Assembly: GCF_963678545.1 (NCBI RefSeq)
Contig: NZ_OY782870.1
Location: 496,001 to 560,000, forward strand
Length of the DNA: 64,000 bases
Origin: an uncultured Methanomethylovorans sp.
GTDB taxonomy: Archaea; Halobacteriota; Methanosarcinia; Methanosarcinales; Methanosarcinaceae
Direction: 5' to 3'
Shown: positions 55,901 to 64,000 of the stretch, piece by piece
How positions within the stretch are numbered: position 1 is the first letter of the stretch
Layout: each line of letters starts with the position of its first letter
The notes under the pieces: generated by a model
The model's database searches: none
Seen by the model: only the letters and a program-made list of their open reading frames with translations
What the model was told of the DNA's origin: nothing
Translations under genes and position numbers: made by a program

Positions 55901-58471
55901 CATTCCTGATGGACTTGTCAGTTGTAAATGAAGATCTGAAGAACTGTTCTCACATTCAAGCTTTACTTTTAGATCATTTATTGTTTCATTTATCGGGATA
56001 GTATTAACAACAGAGTCCTGGAATACATAATCATAAGAAGTAAAGCCTTCTACACCATATTCAACATCAGAGATGTCATAATCGCTTAGCTCCTGGGCAA
56101 TAGCATTGTATACAGAACGCAATTGCGAACTATCTGGTGCATAATAATATTTACCGCCTGTTTCTGACGCAATATAATCTAACAGCGATTCATCAACATC
56201 ACCAAGACCAATCGTATATATTGTGATACCGTTTGCATTAGCTACTGGTATTAAATCTTTAGGATCGCTACCTCTATTTGTTACTCCGTCAGTAAGCACT
56301 ATCATTACTTTTCTTGACTCTGAACGTCCATTATTTATAAGCAGACTGCTGGCATTAGCCATTCCATAACCCATTGCGGTATAGCCGCTTGCTGACAACG
56401 AAGAAATAGAAGTGTCCACAAGAAGCTTATTATTGTAAACATTCAAGGATGTCATGCCACGATTGACAGTACATGTTGTGGAAAATGAAACAATACCCAC
56501 CTTAGAATTCGATACCAGATTATCTACAAATTCCTTTGCTGCTTCTTTTGCATCTGCAATGGGAGTTCCTGCCATACTCCCCGACCTGTCAATGACAAGG
56601 ACAACATCAAGAGGCGTTCCTGCATAATAATCAGGGTCCATACTACCGGAACGATCGAGAACCAGCATGGCATTTGCTGCAGGTCTTGTAACCTGAAGGT
56701 CTCCTTCTACAGATACAACTGTAGTAACGTTTACTATACCCCCAGAGTTCAGAGATTCAGGTTCAATAATCACATTTGTACTGACAAAAGGTACATTTTT
56801 AGTCGTTATTGGAGCAGATACAGTTGCATTTCCTGTAGTGACAATAATCGCAGTAGTTCCTGGGACAGTACTCGACCAATAGTTCAAAGTCGCCTTCCCG
56901 AAATCATTTGTTGTTGTGTGTATTGTCGTGGCGTTAACACTATTCAACGAGAGGTAACCCACTGTAGAGTTTGTAATATTGATAGTGAGATTTACTCCGG
57001 GCAATGTATGACCCCATTGATCCAATGCAATCACCTTAACGGTACTTTCGTGATTACCGTTCAGATTCTTTGTCAGCAAAGTGTCGGGTGAACAGTATAT
57101 CACAAGACTTAGATTGGAGCCCGGTATAAATTTCAATGTTGTGGAGTTGGTAATATTTGTATAACCACCAGCATTTCTGTAAGTAGCGTTGATACTAACA
57201 TTTTCGACATATGGGGTAGGACCAACCCTCATAGTTGCTTTTCCCTCTTGATTGAGAGTGACAATCGCAGAACTACTACCACTATAGAAAACGACTTGCT
57301 CATTAATAGGGAAGCCATCTGGAATGATGGGATTGAGGAATTGATCTACAGGCCGGGCAATCAGCTTGTATGTATCTTGATTGTTAGCATAGGCAAATGC
57401 AGGAGAAGGGGTCAGGAAAAGATTATCAACCACATCTGCGAGCCCTCTTACTGCAATCTCACTGCCTAATGAAGTATTGACAACTGTGATATTGATAGTG
57501 TTTGTACCTGCTCTTTTATCCGTTCTGAATTCAGTGACAGCTAAACCATCGATTCCTGTAATGATATTCGGATCGCTGAGGTGAAGAGAATTATATTCAT
57601 TTGGACTGTTGTAGATTGTATGTACTGGCGCTGTTGCATTAAACCGAACGAGAGAATTTCTTACGGGATTACCATACATATCATAAACACATACAGTGAT
57701 ATCCGAAGTCGTGTTTACAGTGTATTCTTTATAATACCATAAGGTTATTCCATGTGGTTCAGCTGGTAAGACTTCAATGTTCTTTGAATTGATCACTTCT
57801 CCTGAAGATGCGGAAATAGTGATATTACCGGCAATAGTAGAATTGATCTCTAAAGTTATATTTTCATCAGAAGTTACTGAATTTGTGATAGCTATATCGG
57901 CATTACCAGTATCTGTCAAGTTACTAGCCTTTATATGCGTCAAAGTGTATGGTGTCCTTATGATTTGGGTCTCATTTACATTCCCATAAACGTCTTCAAT
58001 TCTAACATTCAAAGTCACCTTAGCAGTATCATTAACATTACCAAACTGATCCAACATGCCTATTCTGACTGTGGTAATGTTGCCTGCAATCATTGAATTC
58101 GTTGATTCTGATATGATTATACTTTTGGAGCTAAGAGGAGAAAAAGTAATATTTGTAGTGTTTGAAGTGCTTCCAATGCTTGCATTCAATGTTGCAATAC
58201 CAGAATCCGTTGATCTAAGAAATACCTGACCATATCCTGAGGCATTGGTCAAAGTTGAAACTGAGTTCAGAGTACCTAGATTTGTGATGAAATTTACAGC
58301 CATATTACTCAAAGGTGTAGAGTTTTCTGTGACTCTGACCACTACGCTCACATTATCTCCTGCACTATTCTGAACATGCAGCGGATATACATCAATAGTT
58401 AAAGCCATTGCAGATACACTTAATGAAAGAAGCATTAGTAATAGGATCATTAATCTCGTTTGAACTCTCAT
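52979..58471 (-). CDS. giant secreted surface protein with Ig-like, VWA and WNG-repeat domains (paralog 2)
   Basis: 1830 residues. It has the same order as paralog 1: signal peptide (MRVQTRLMILLLMLLSLSVSA), Ig-like domains, LVLDRSGSMDPDYYAG and LVIDRSGSMAGTP at about 605 and 625, a VWA domain to ~800 (SGYTAMG, VLTDGVTNRG ~728), prepeptidase-like domain, WNG..W repeats (~1040-1450), and a VWA second half with DGLTAIDEG and LMTDGLDNAG (~1515), ending LVIRPKGMIRIN. It lacks the ~130-residue Tyr/Asp-rich insert of paralog 1. Cys is scarce and Asn/Ser/Thr abundant, as in glycosylated archaeal surface proteins. GAGGT precedes the ATG. Confidence 0.88.
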   Translation of the reverse strand: MRVQTRLMILLLMLLSLSVSAMALTIDVYPLHVQNSAGDNVSVVVRVTENSTPLSNMAVNFITNLGTLNSVSTLTNASGYGQVFLRSTDSGIATLNASIGSTSNTTNITFSPLSSKSIIISESTNSMIAGNITTVRIGMLDQFGNVNDTAKVTLNVRIEDVYGNVNETQIIRTPYTLTHIKASNLTDTGNADIAITNSVTSDENITLEINSTIAGNITISASSGEVINSKNIEVLPAEPHGITLWYYKEYTVNTTSDITVCVYDMYGNPVRNSLVRFNATAPVHTIYNSPNEYNSLHLSDPNIITGIDGLAVTEFRTDKRAGTNTINITVVNTSLGSEIAVRGLADVVDNLFLTPSPAFAYANNQDTYKLIARPVDQFLNPIIPDGFPINEQVVFYSGSSSAIVTLNQEGKATMRVGPTPYVENVSINATYRNAGGYTNITNSTTLKFIPGSNLSLVIYCSPDTLLTKNLNGNHESTVKVIALDQWGHTLPGVNLTINITNSTVGYLSLNSVNATTIHTTTNDFGKATLNYWSSTVPGTTAIIVTTGNATVSAPITTKNVPFVSTNVIIEPESLNSGGIVNVTTVVSVEGDLQVTRPAANAMLVLDRSGSMDPDYYAGTPLDVVLVIDRSGSMAGTPIADAKEAAKEFVDNLVSNSKVGIVSFSTTCTVNRGMTSLNVYNNKLLVDTSISSLSASGYTAMGYGMANASSLLINNGRSESRKVMIVLTDGVTNRGSDPKDLIPVANANGITIYTIGLGDVDESLLDYIASETGGKYYYAPDSSQLRSVYNAIAQELSDYDISDVEYGVEGFTSYDYVFQDSVVNTIPINETINDLKVKLECENSSSDLHLQLTSPSGMVYGTNDNTTGYYPESDTSEYIWIQPVSYIYPDNDSDSVGLGNWTVRVTGSVSGTEHFNISTYIDKKSAAKLSSHAFISSFDESRGDKAGLALYSFAGNSLSAIQSSYILKNSNWVGYFTAHTTGRYNFNLSWDDSSNIEACLYDGTDLLDSSSGTGTCKVSSVLFAGETYYLDITKGALSYDDTHFVVNVTTLPIDTIMTAYNDNSEILKFRTWNGSQWSLEKSAKNIDTNPYFVVLESSQIRPEIVMVTGDSSNHVNVQIWNGVSWGSVRELSNNLESNAKRGFDLNYEQVSGDAVAVYMNRSISNIPQYKIWDGSSWSSASATASKITGPGKVGWVRLEANPNSDEMVLATLDSSNYIRTQVWNGNSWGSPVEITKNAKTSAYQCFDIVYEQTTGRAMLVWADSNYVKYRIWNGNSWESEHNLYSFSNSICWLKLAADPHSDNLLLVSQDTANDVYANTWTGSSWSARKLLETDAGTSARRTVDAAFEQSSGTGLVVWGDMTSTPKYETWNGVSWSNEASASNFGSGSPMWVQLTPDPLSDEIFLMTSDDSYDLNIQKWTGSSWSSATEVETSSTNSYECFGIAYNSQEASVESTPVLWTEWTAEVTSTLNNDSLAHLGNSIDTITADGLTAIDEGLFVANKELASVNGSSTIVLMTDGLDNAGYHSLLEEAYKAKENNTIIYTVGFGKSESEVDPVLLEIADITGGKYYFAPNSSVLKNIFKGIAQQITNFSAQGPVLNIQVPHNYATLLGTVDATYISGSSNSTTGDRNSFMSPKYPSRGNAEPAIITLSNRSVLSWQLPTLSPGEKWGVWYQMVVEGTGYVPLVMTGSNISYMNVAGEEVQSSVPGGGSSARGSSAGINPYPLGSFTMTASKPMTLINESSQLALEVKDITGNYTSAYVVLYTNLGSLNGQQIPVNITVDGRRTLTFSSVMAGNAYVTACAYNVNNVTDTKQCDKLLVIRPKGMIRIN

Positions 58472-58820
58472 CTCAAAACCTCAGGCATATTAAAATTTGG
58501 CAAGATTGGATATTTTCAATTAACAATACACTCAAGCTTCATCATGAACATGTATATAAACAAAATGAACATTCGTTAGTTAGATATAGCGCGATTGATA
58601 TTTTTATTTACAATAGATAATATTGCTGGCAGCCCAGTTCACTTAATATAGAAAATACTACCCAATCATAAAACAAATAAGGAATGGTGCAACTGCTGTC
58701 TAAAAAAGAGATAGATATTAAAATTGTGAATTAATATATTTATAAATAAATTTCCAGCTTTGTCCATATTCTACAAGGCACCTCCAAATACTTTTATATA
58801 TAAAAATCATAAGTAAGCTG
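58472..58820. promoter_or_regulatory. divergent control region of paralog 2 and the prepilin operon
   Basis: 349 nt. Minus side: the 26-nt block at 58506-58531 identical to that before paralog 1, and a TATA-like TTTATATACATG at 58549-58560. Plus side: TTTATATATA at 58793-58802, centred 24 nt before the ATG at 58821. No ribosome-binding site precedes that ATG, so the operon's first gene is probably leaderless. The middle holds no gene. Confidence 0.55.
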
Positions 58821-59786
58821 ATGGATGAAAGAGGTCAAATAGCCATAGACTTTCTGCTTGGAATTTCCGTAGTGTTAATTGCAATTGGTTTTACACTACA
58901 GTTTGTGCCTGGTATTTTCATCTCAGGTTATGGAGGTGAAGAAAAACTTGGTTATGCAGCTTACCGTACTTCGTGTATTCTTGCAGAAGACCCAGGATGG
59001 TGGTCAGATAATACATCCAATGCCAGTGGCACAGAATGGGAAAAACATCCAGATAAAGTACAACGCATAGGTCTTGCTGAAGATAACGATGTTAATTCCA
59101 GGCTCACTGAAACCCCAAATACGCTCTCAAAAGAAAAATTTATCCAATTTATGATCATTGATGAAGAGGAAATCATAAGGAAGCTAGGTCTTTTTGATAG
59201 CGTAGAAGGCAAGCAGATGAATTACAGGTACAATATCTCTTTCCTTATAGATGGACATCCGATGGTGATAGACAACTATACTGCTGTAAGAGGTGATAAA
59301 CTTCCTGATGACAGCAACATAGCAAAAATTACCCGTATAGTGCTATTAGAAACCGGAAATGTAGCTGTTTTCGATGCCAGAACCCTTACCACTGATTCTT
59401 CTTTCTCCGAACATGCAAATATCAATTTCAAAGGACCTGTAACCGAGAACCTTACAATGCAAATTACAAACTTCAATGTCTCAGGTTTAGGTGCTGCATT
59501 CATAAATGCTACTCTAAATGGTTCAACATTATCTGCATCTTCAGATTATACTTTACTGAAGAGACCTCTTTATGGGGATTTCAGACCCGATTCTGGTCAG
59601 TTGCTTGAAGATGACTCTCTGCGCATAAGTTTCAACAAGAGCCTTTTTACATCCAACCAAGAATATCAGCTCATACTCAACTTTAATAATGTAACATTTA
59701 CTAAGCAAGGTCCTCTTTTTTCTACCTATGAAATTAATCTCGAAACACTCTATGAAACTGCTCTTTTGACAGTAGAGGTGTGGTAA
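58821..59786 (+). CDS. prepilin-like protein 1 of a five-gene operon
   Basis: 321 residues. The N-terminus MDERGQIAIDFLLGISVVLIAIG fits an archaeal class III signal (RG before Q, acidic residue at +5, then a long helix), recalling the QxSxE-type pilins of methanogens. A body of about 290 residues contains WWSDNTSNASGTEWEKHP and several beta-strand-like stretches. It should be cut by a FlaK/PibD peptidase and build a fibre or complex at the surface. It overlaps the next ATG by one base (TAATG). No close family name known; the halobacterial DUF72xx prepilin clusters look similar in plan. Confidence 0.68.
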   Translation: MDERGQIAIDFLLGISVVLIAIGFTLQFVPGIFISGYGGEEKLGYAAYRTSCILAEDPGWWSDNTSNASGTEWEKHPDKVQRIGLAEDNDVNSRLTETPNTLSKEKFIQFMIIDEEEIIRKLGLFDSVEGKQMNYRYNISFLIDGHPMVIDNYTAVRGDKLPDDSNIAKITRIVLLETGNVAVFDARTLTTDSSFSEHANINFKGPVTENLTMQITNFNVSGLGAAFINATLNGSTLSASSDYTLLKRPLYGDFRPDSGQLLEDDSLRISFNKSLFTSNQEYQLILNFNNVTFTKQGPLFSTYEINLETLYETALLTVEVW

Positions 59787-60298
59787 TGGACGATAAAGCT
59801 CAACTCCATACCCTTGAAGGAGTTGGTGCAGCCATACTTATTACAATGACCCTTGTGATCATTACACAGAGCGCTACGGTCATAACACCTCAGCATGAAA
59901 TGATGCTGGATGTACAACTTGAGCAGATGGCATATGATGCTCTTACTTTATTGGACACAGCACCCTCTTCAGTAATAAGCACCAATCTCACGGAATGTGT
60001 TGCAGGGTGGGATATGAATGAATCAAACATACAAAATAACGGGCTTCCTTCTCTGGACAATCAACTTTCCTTATTGTTACCAGGCTACCTGTACAATGTG
60101 GACTTAGCTTATGTTCAAAATGACGCTCTCGTAATTAAAAATGTTATTGTCAATGGTGATCCCACCGAGGATGCAGTAATTGCATCCAGAACTGTCATGC
60201 TTACAAATCTCTCTGTTGTGGAAACTCACGGAGCATGGATCATAGCATCAGATGAAATTAAGGTGGTAGAAGTGAGGCTCACATTATGGCAGATTTAA
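59786..60298 (+). CDS. prepilin-like protein 2
   Basis: About 170 residues: MDDKAQLHTLEGVGAAILIT, with KA before Q and Glu at +6, then a hydrophobic helix and a short extracellular domain (LDTAPSSVISTNLTECVAGWD). The ATG at 59786 is chosen since GAGGTG lies 5 nt upstream, and it overlaps the preceding stop (TAATG). It resembles DUF7288-type halobacterial prepilins in size and start. Overlap with both neighbours suggests fixed stoichiometry. Confidence 0.65.
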   Translation: MDDKAQLHTLEGVGAAILITMTLVIITQSATVITPQHEMMLDVQLEQMAYDALTLLDTAPSSVISTNLTECVAGWDMNESNIQNNGLPSLDNQLSLLLPGYLYNVDLAYVQNDALVIKNVIVNGDPTEDAVIASRTVMLTNLSVVETHGAWIIASDEIKVVEVRLTLWQI

Positions 60299-60750
60299 AA
60301 GAAAACACATCCGGACAGATCATAATCCTTTCAGGATTTGCCATTTGTATATCACTGATAGCTCTTGCAATACTTGTGAACCAAGCAATGATTACAGGCT
60401 ATTATTCATCAAATGCGGCTTTGGAATTTCCCAAGCATGAGATACGGGATATTACATCACAAACCAGGGAAAGCAGTGTTTCCATGGCAGAACTTGCTCT
60501 TCGCCTCAATCAGAGCAATAACCAGAGCATAGAAGATAATTATCGTTCACTTTTCAATCAGTATGAACAACAGATGGAAACAATTTATACGATCCATGGA
60601 GACGAAGTCCACATCTCACTCAGCGAAATGAACCTCACAGCTACTGCAATGAATTATTCAGCTGAAAGCACTGTATGGGTGAACATAACATATAATGATG
60701 GTATGACCTATTATGCTTTACTGCCTGAGATCATCGAGGTGGGAACATGA
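60286..60750 (+). CDS. prepilin-like protein 3
   Basis: 154 residues: MADLKENTSGQIIILSGFAI with SG before Q, then a helix (CISLIALAILVNQAMI) and a short domain containing ALEFPKHEIRDITSQTRESS. GTGAGG lies about 8 nt before the ATG. It overlaps the previous gene by 13 nt. The plan matches DUF7261-like prepilins. No further function is visible. Confidence 0.62.
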   Translation: MADLKENTSGQIIILSGFAICISLIALAILVNQAMITGYYSSNAALEFPKHEIRDITSQTRESSVSMAELALRLNQSNNQSIEDNYRSLFNQYEQQMETIYTIHGDEVHISLSEMNLTATAMNYSAESTVWVNITYNDGMTYYALLPEIIEVGT

Positions 60751-61184
60751 AGCATTTAATGACAAATGAACATGCTGTCTCAGTGACATTGGAATATATT
60801 CTCTTTTCATTAATGTTCATTGCTCTTTTCATCCTGCTTCAAATGAACTTTGGAGATATGTTAAATGGCCCGAAAGACCTAGTTATAGAGAACGATTTCA
60901 ATGATATAGGTAACATGATAAGCACACTTGTGACAGATATGTATCTTATACTTCCGGAAAATGGCATCATAGAATCCGAATACATGATACCGTCTGAAGT
61001 TGGTGGTGAATCATATATGATAAATGCTAATTCTGTCATGACAGATCAGATATTTGAACTTGAATCAGCATCTGGAAAGAAAACCAGCGTAACGATAAGC
61101 GGAATAGCGACTGCAATCAACATCAATGGTACAGTTTCAAGCAGTTCCACACATCATAGGATAAGATATGACTCAAGAAAATAG
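60747..61184 (+). CDS. prepilin-like protein 4
   Basis: 145 residues: MKHLMTNEHAVSVTLEYILF with HA before V and Glu at +6, then a helix and a small domain (GPKDLVIENDFNDIGNMIST). GAGGTGGGAAC precedes the ATG; overlap with the previous gene is ATGA. Its plan fits DUF7266/7287-like prepilins. Confidence 0.62.
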   Translation: MKHLMTNEHAVSVTLEYILFSLMFIALFILLQMNFGDMLNGPKDLVIENDFNDIGNMISTLVTDMYLILPENGIIESEYMIPSEVGGESYMINANSVMTDQIFELESASGKKTSVTISGIATAININGTVSSSSTHHRIRYDSRK

Positions 61185-61899
61185 GAAAGATTCTGCCGTC
61201 TCAGAAACGGTAGGTTACATCTTAATGTTTTCCATTGTGATATTGTCCATGAGTTTCATATACACCATGGGATACCCTGTACTTCAGAAAAATATAGCAG
61301 CCAGTGTGTTTGAGAATGCTGAGCAGAGCTTTATCGTACTACAAAGCCACATGAAAAGAGTTGCATTTGACCAAGCACCTGTAAAGGTAATGAAAATCAA
61401 ATTACACTCATCAACCATATCCATAGGTAATGGCTCTTCAATATTAATCAGTTATAATAATAACAGTTTTTCTTATGATACGGGTAAAATAGAATTCTCA
61501 AAGGACGAAAAACTCCTAGCATATGAGAATGGAGGGGTGTGGAAACAGAACTCACCTTCAGAGGTGCTGATGGTATCCCAGCCTCCCATATACACTGGTA
61601 GAGTGAACAATGTCAACACTACAACTATAGCTGTTGTTAGAATCAAGGGTCATCATTCCACTTCTGGAAGCGGTATAGCAAGCATATCCATGAAGCACAA
61701 TGACAGCAGTCTTATAACACCCGATGCTCCCGTAAATGTCATCGTTCAAATCAATAGTATATATGCCAGCCAGTGGACTAAATACCTTGAAGAGAATGGT
61801 TTTGATATAATAAGTTCAAACTCTTCAACTGTATCTGCTCGCAGGGATAATACCATGCTTTTTATTGGCAACCATGTGGTCGACGTATCGATCACATGA
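61168..61899 (+). CDS. prepilin-like protein 5
   Basis: 243 residues: MTQENRKDSAVSETVGYILM, a classical archaeal pilin start (SA before VSETVG), followed by a helix (FSIVILSMSFIYTMGYPVL) and a body of ~200 residues ending in DNTMLFIGNHVVDVSIT. It overlaps the previous gene by 17 nt and ends 7 nt from the convergent paralog 3. It resembles DUF7289-type proteins. It closes the operon. Confidence 0.66.
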   Translation: MTQENRKDSAVSETVGYILMFSIVILSMSFIYTMGYPVLQKNIAASVFENAEQSFIVLQSHMKRVAFDQAPVKVMKIKLHSSTISIGNGSSILISYNNNSFSYDTGKIEFSKDEKLLAYENGGVWKQNSPSEVLMVSQPPIYTGRVNNVNTTTIAVVRIKGHHSTSGSGIASISMKHNDSSLITPDAPVNVIVQINSIYASQWTKYLEENGFDIISSNSSTVSARRDNTMLFIGNHVVDVSIT

Positions 61900-61906
61900 T
61901 CACGTT

Positions 61907-64000
61907 TTAATCTATGCTCATCGTTCCCTTTGGCCTTACCACCAATATTCCATTGCATTCAATGGTGTCAGTAACATTGTTGACGTTGTATGCATAAGCT
62001 CTTATGTAGGCGTTTCCTGCCGTCACACTTGAGAAATCCAACTTTTCCGAACCTACTACAGTCATATTTATATGATTTTGACCATTGTTGAAAAAGCCTA
62101 GGTTCGTATACAGAACAACATAAGCAAAACTGTAGTTACCTGTAGTATCTTTTACCCATAATGTCAGTTCACACGGTTCATCTATAGAAGTCAGAGGCTT
62201 ATCGGTGGTCATTTTAAGACTGCCCAGAGAATATGAACCAATACCAGCTGCACTACCACCAACGTTTGCACTGCCTGCTGCAGGCAAGTATACTGTAACG
62301 TTCGTACCATTCAGGTCCATGTAGGTAATATTGGACTGTGGCATGATGATAGGCACATAACCCGCACCTTGCACAACCATTTGGTACCAAACACCCCATT
62401 TCTCTCCAGGACTGAGATTCGGAAGCTGCCAGGTAAGCACTGACCTGTCGCTTAGAGTAGTAATAGCAGGTTCTGCATTGCCCAGTTTTGGATATGTAGG
62501 AACTACAAAAGAGGTCCTGTTGCCGACCGTACCATTACTGCTGCCTGAAATATATGTAGCTTTTGCAACCGTGGAAGATGTCACATAATTTCTGGGGATA
62601 TGGATGTTCAGTACAGGTCCTTCCGCTGAGTAATTTGTGATCTGGGATGCAATTCCCTTGAATATGTTTTCCAGAACACTGGAATTTGGTGCAAAGTAAT
62701 ATTTTCCTTCTGTAAGATCTGCCACTTCAGCTAGTACTGGATCAACTTCAGATTCATTGTTTCCGAATCCTATTGCGTATATAGTGGTGTTTCTCCCTTT
62801 AGCTTCAAGAGCCTCCAAGATAAGTGAATGATAACCTGCATTGTCAAGACCATCTGTCATAATGACCATGGTCGAATTTCCAGGTATAGGGGCAAGCTCT
62901 TCGTTAGCCTTATACATTCCTTCGTCTATAGCGGTCAGACCATCAGCAGTCATTGTATCAATAGCATTGCTCAGATGGGAAAGCGAATCATTCTGGAGAG
63001 TAGATGTAACACTAGCTTTCCATTCTGTCCATGAGACCGGAGTTGACGCATATGAAATGTTATGAGGAGTAAAAGCAAGATCAAAGCACTCATAGCTATA
63101 TGATGAACTTATCTCTACCTCTGCTGGGATGCTCCATCCTGTTCCATCCCACTTCTGTATGTTAATATCATTACTACCGTCCGATGTCATGAGAAATATA
63201 TCGTTAGATAGAGGATCAGGTGTCAGCTGTACCCACCTTGTGGTACTACTACTTTGAAGATCAAATGCATACGCCTCTGAACTCCATGAACCACTCCATG
63301 TTCTGTATTTGGGAACTGCAGACGAATCACCCCATACGACCAAACCCTGTCCGCTTTCCTGTTCAAAGGCAACATCCATAGTCCTTCTATTATAGTCAGA
63401 CAAAGAGGTTTCAACTCGAATAGGTGAAGACCAGGAAGCTCCATCCCAGACAGTTACGTAGATATCATAATCTCCAGTCTCTATACCCATGATAACATTA
63501 TTGGAACTTGGATCTGCTGCCATTTTTATCCAGTAGATACTGTTGGAACTGAAAGAAGGAATTGTATTTTCAGAACTCCATGAGTTTCCATTCCATATCC
63601 GATACTTAACCGTGTTACTTGATCCTTCCGACCATGTCACGATTGCATTACCGGTCTGTTGTTCATAGACGATGTCAAAGCACTGATAATTATAAGTCTC
63701 TGCATTATTAGTTAGTGATATGCCATTACCCCAACTGTTTCCGTTCCAGACCTCGGCTCTCATGTCCAAGGAATCATCGAGTGTGACAAGTATGATCTCA
63801 TCTGAGAATGAATCAGAGGCCATTTTTATCCATCCTACATCCCCGGCACCTGATGAAATGGAATTTGCAGCACTTGCGGAAGACCAAGAAGCTCCATTCC
63901 ATGTTCTGTATCTGGGAATACCGTCATCAATACCCATATCCATATAAGCTATCAGGGCATCTCCCGAAACTTGTTCATATGCAATGTCAAAGGCTCTCCG
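61907..64000 (-). CDS. giant surface protein paralog 3 (C-terminal part, cut by window edge)
   Basis: The frame is open from base 64000 (RRAFDIAYEQVSGDALIAYMD) to the stop at 61907, 697 residues. It covers the WNG..W repeat region, VWA second half (DGLTAIDEG, IMTDGLDNAG), the Ig-like region and the end VVRPKGTMSID, matching paralogs 1 and 2. The MIDAS pair and the N-terminus lie beyond the window. It is tail to tail with the prepilin operon, so the operon sits between paralogs 2 and 3. Confidence 0.88.
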   Translation of the reverse strand, partial: RRAFDIAYEQVSGDALIAYMDMGIDDGIPRYRTWNGASWSSASAANSISSGAGDVGWIKMASDSFSDEIILVTLDDSLDMRAEVWNGNSWGNGISLTNNAETYNYQCFDIVYEQQTGNAIVTWSEGSSNTVKYRIWNGNSWSSENTIPSFSSNSIYWIKMAADPSSNNVIMGIETGDYDIYVTVWDGASWSSPIRVETSLSDYNRRTMDVAFEQESGQGLVVWGDSSAVPKYRTWSGSWSSEAYAFDLQSSSTTRWVQLTPDPLSNDIFLMTSDGSNDINIQKWDGTGWSIPAEVEISSSYSYECFDLAFTPHNISYASTPVSWTEWKASVTSTLQNDSLSHLSNAIDTMTADGLTAIDEGMYKANEELAPIPGNSTMVIMTDGLDNAGYHSLILEALEAKGRNTTIYAIGFGNNESEVDPVLAEVADLTEGKYYFAPNSSVLENIFKGIASQITNYSAEGPVLNIHIPRNYVTSSTVAKATYISGSSNGTVGNRTSFVVPTYPKLGNAEPAITTLSDRSVLTWQLPNLSPGEKWGVWYQMVVQGAGYVPIIMPQSNITYMDLNGTNVTVYLPAAGSANVGGSAAGIGSYSLGSLKMTTDKPLTSIDEPCELTLWVKDTTGNYSFAYVVLYTNLGFFNNGQNHINMTVVGSEKLDFSSVTAGNAYIRAYAYNVNNVTDTIECNGILVVRPKGTMSID

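Overview
The window looks like chromosomal DNA of a euryarchaeon, most likely a methanogen of the Methanosarcinales. The evidence is archaeal-type S-adenosylmethionine synthetase, the fibrillarin/Nop5 pair of C/D-box sRNPs, beta-RFAP synthase of methanopterin synthesis, CbiZ cobinamide salvage, archaeal class III prepilins, and promoters with TTTATATA boxes that often sit 25-30 nt from the start codon (leaderless transcripts). This assignment is inference; no rRNA or tRNA gene was seen.

Layout. 1-3.1 kb: 5' part of the SAM synthetase gene, divergent from a histidine cluster hisG-hisA-hisB. 3.1-7.2 kb: a minus-strand set of a radical SAM protein, its DUF4130 partner and a MutS-like ATPase with an HhH domain, apparently a DNA repair module. 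7.3-13.2 kb: ArsR-type regulator, TIM-barrel protein, CbiZ, a 41-residue charged protein, a MarR/MATE pair and a bacteriohemerythrin. 13.2-19.4 kb: an ABC export system whose first permease carries a PrsW-like protease domain, with a secreted membrane-anchored protein. 19.4-25.5 kb: three tiny hydrophobic ORFs, thyX, and the Mg2+ transporters MgtA and CorA separated by IS and MITE debris. 25.7-33.1 kb: a cupredoxin lipoprotein, two 133-bp MITEs around a metallophosphoesterase gene, a flippase-like gene cleanly split by an 880-bp IS5-family element, LemA, HtpX and a second, intact flippase-like gene. 33.1-37.4 kb: a remnant of a PGF-CTERM surface protein gene, then a one-polypeptide CcoN-CcoO-CcoP-like cbb3 oxidase with a CcoS-like gene and an unknown membrane protein. 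37.5-45.8 kb: a frameshifted 23-residue-repeat membrane protein gene, flpA-nop5, mptG, DUF2953-GerW pair and an XPD-like helicase. 45.8-64 kb: a surface region with a pilin, three giant paralogous von Willebrand A proteins (2020 aa, 1830 aa and one cut by the window edge) and a five-gene operon of overlapping prepilin-like genes.

The two most unusual parts are the oxygen-related genes (fused cbb3 oxidase, cupredoxin, hemerythrin) in a presumed strict anaerobe, and the surface locus at 45.8-64 kb. There, giant proteins carry two MIDAS motifs about 20 residues apart, followed by an internal WNG/WS repeat domain and a second VWA half lacking its own first motif. This suggests one VWA domain is nested inside another. 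The five prepilin-like genes lying between two of the paralogs make a combined pilus/adhesin system plausible, though no pilus ATPase or platform protein is in the window.
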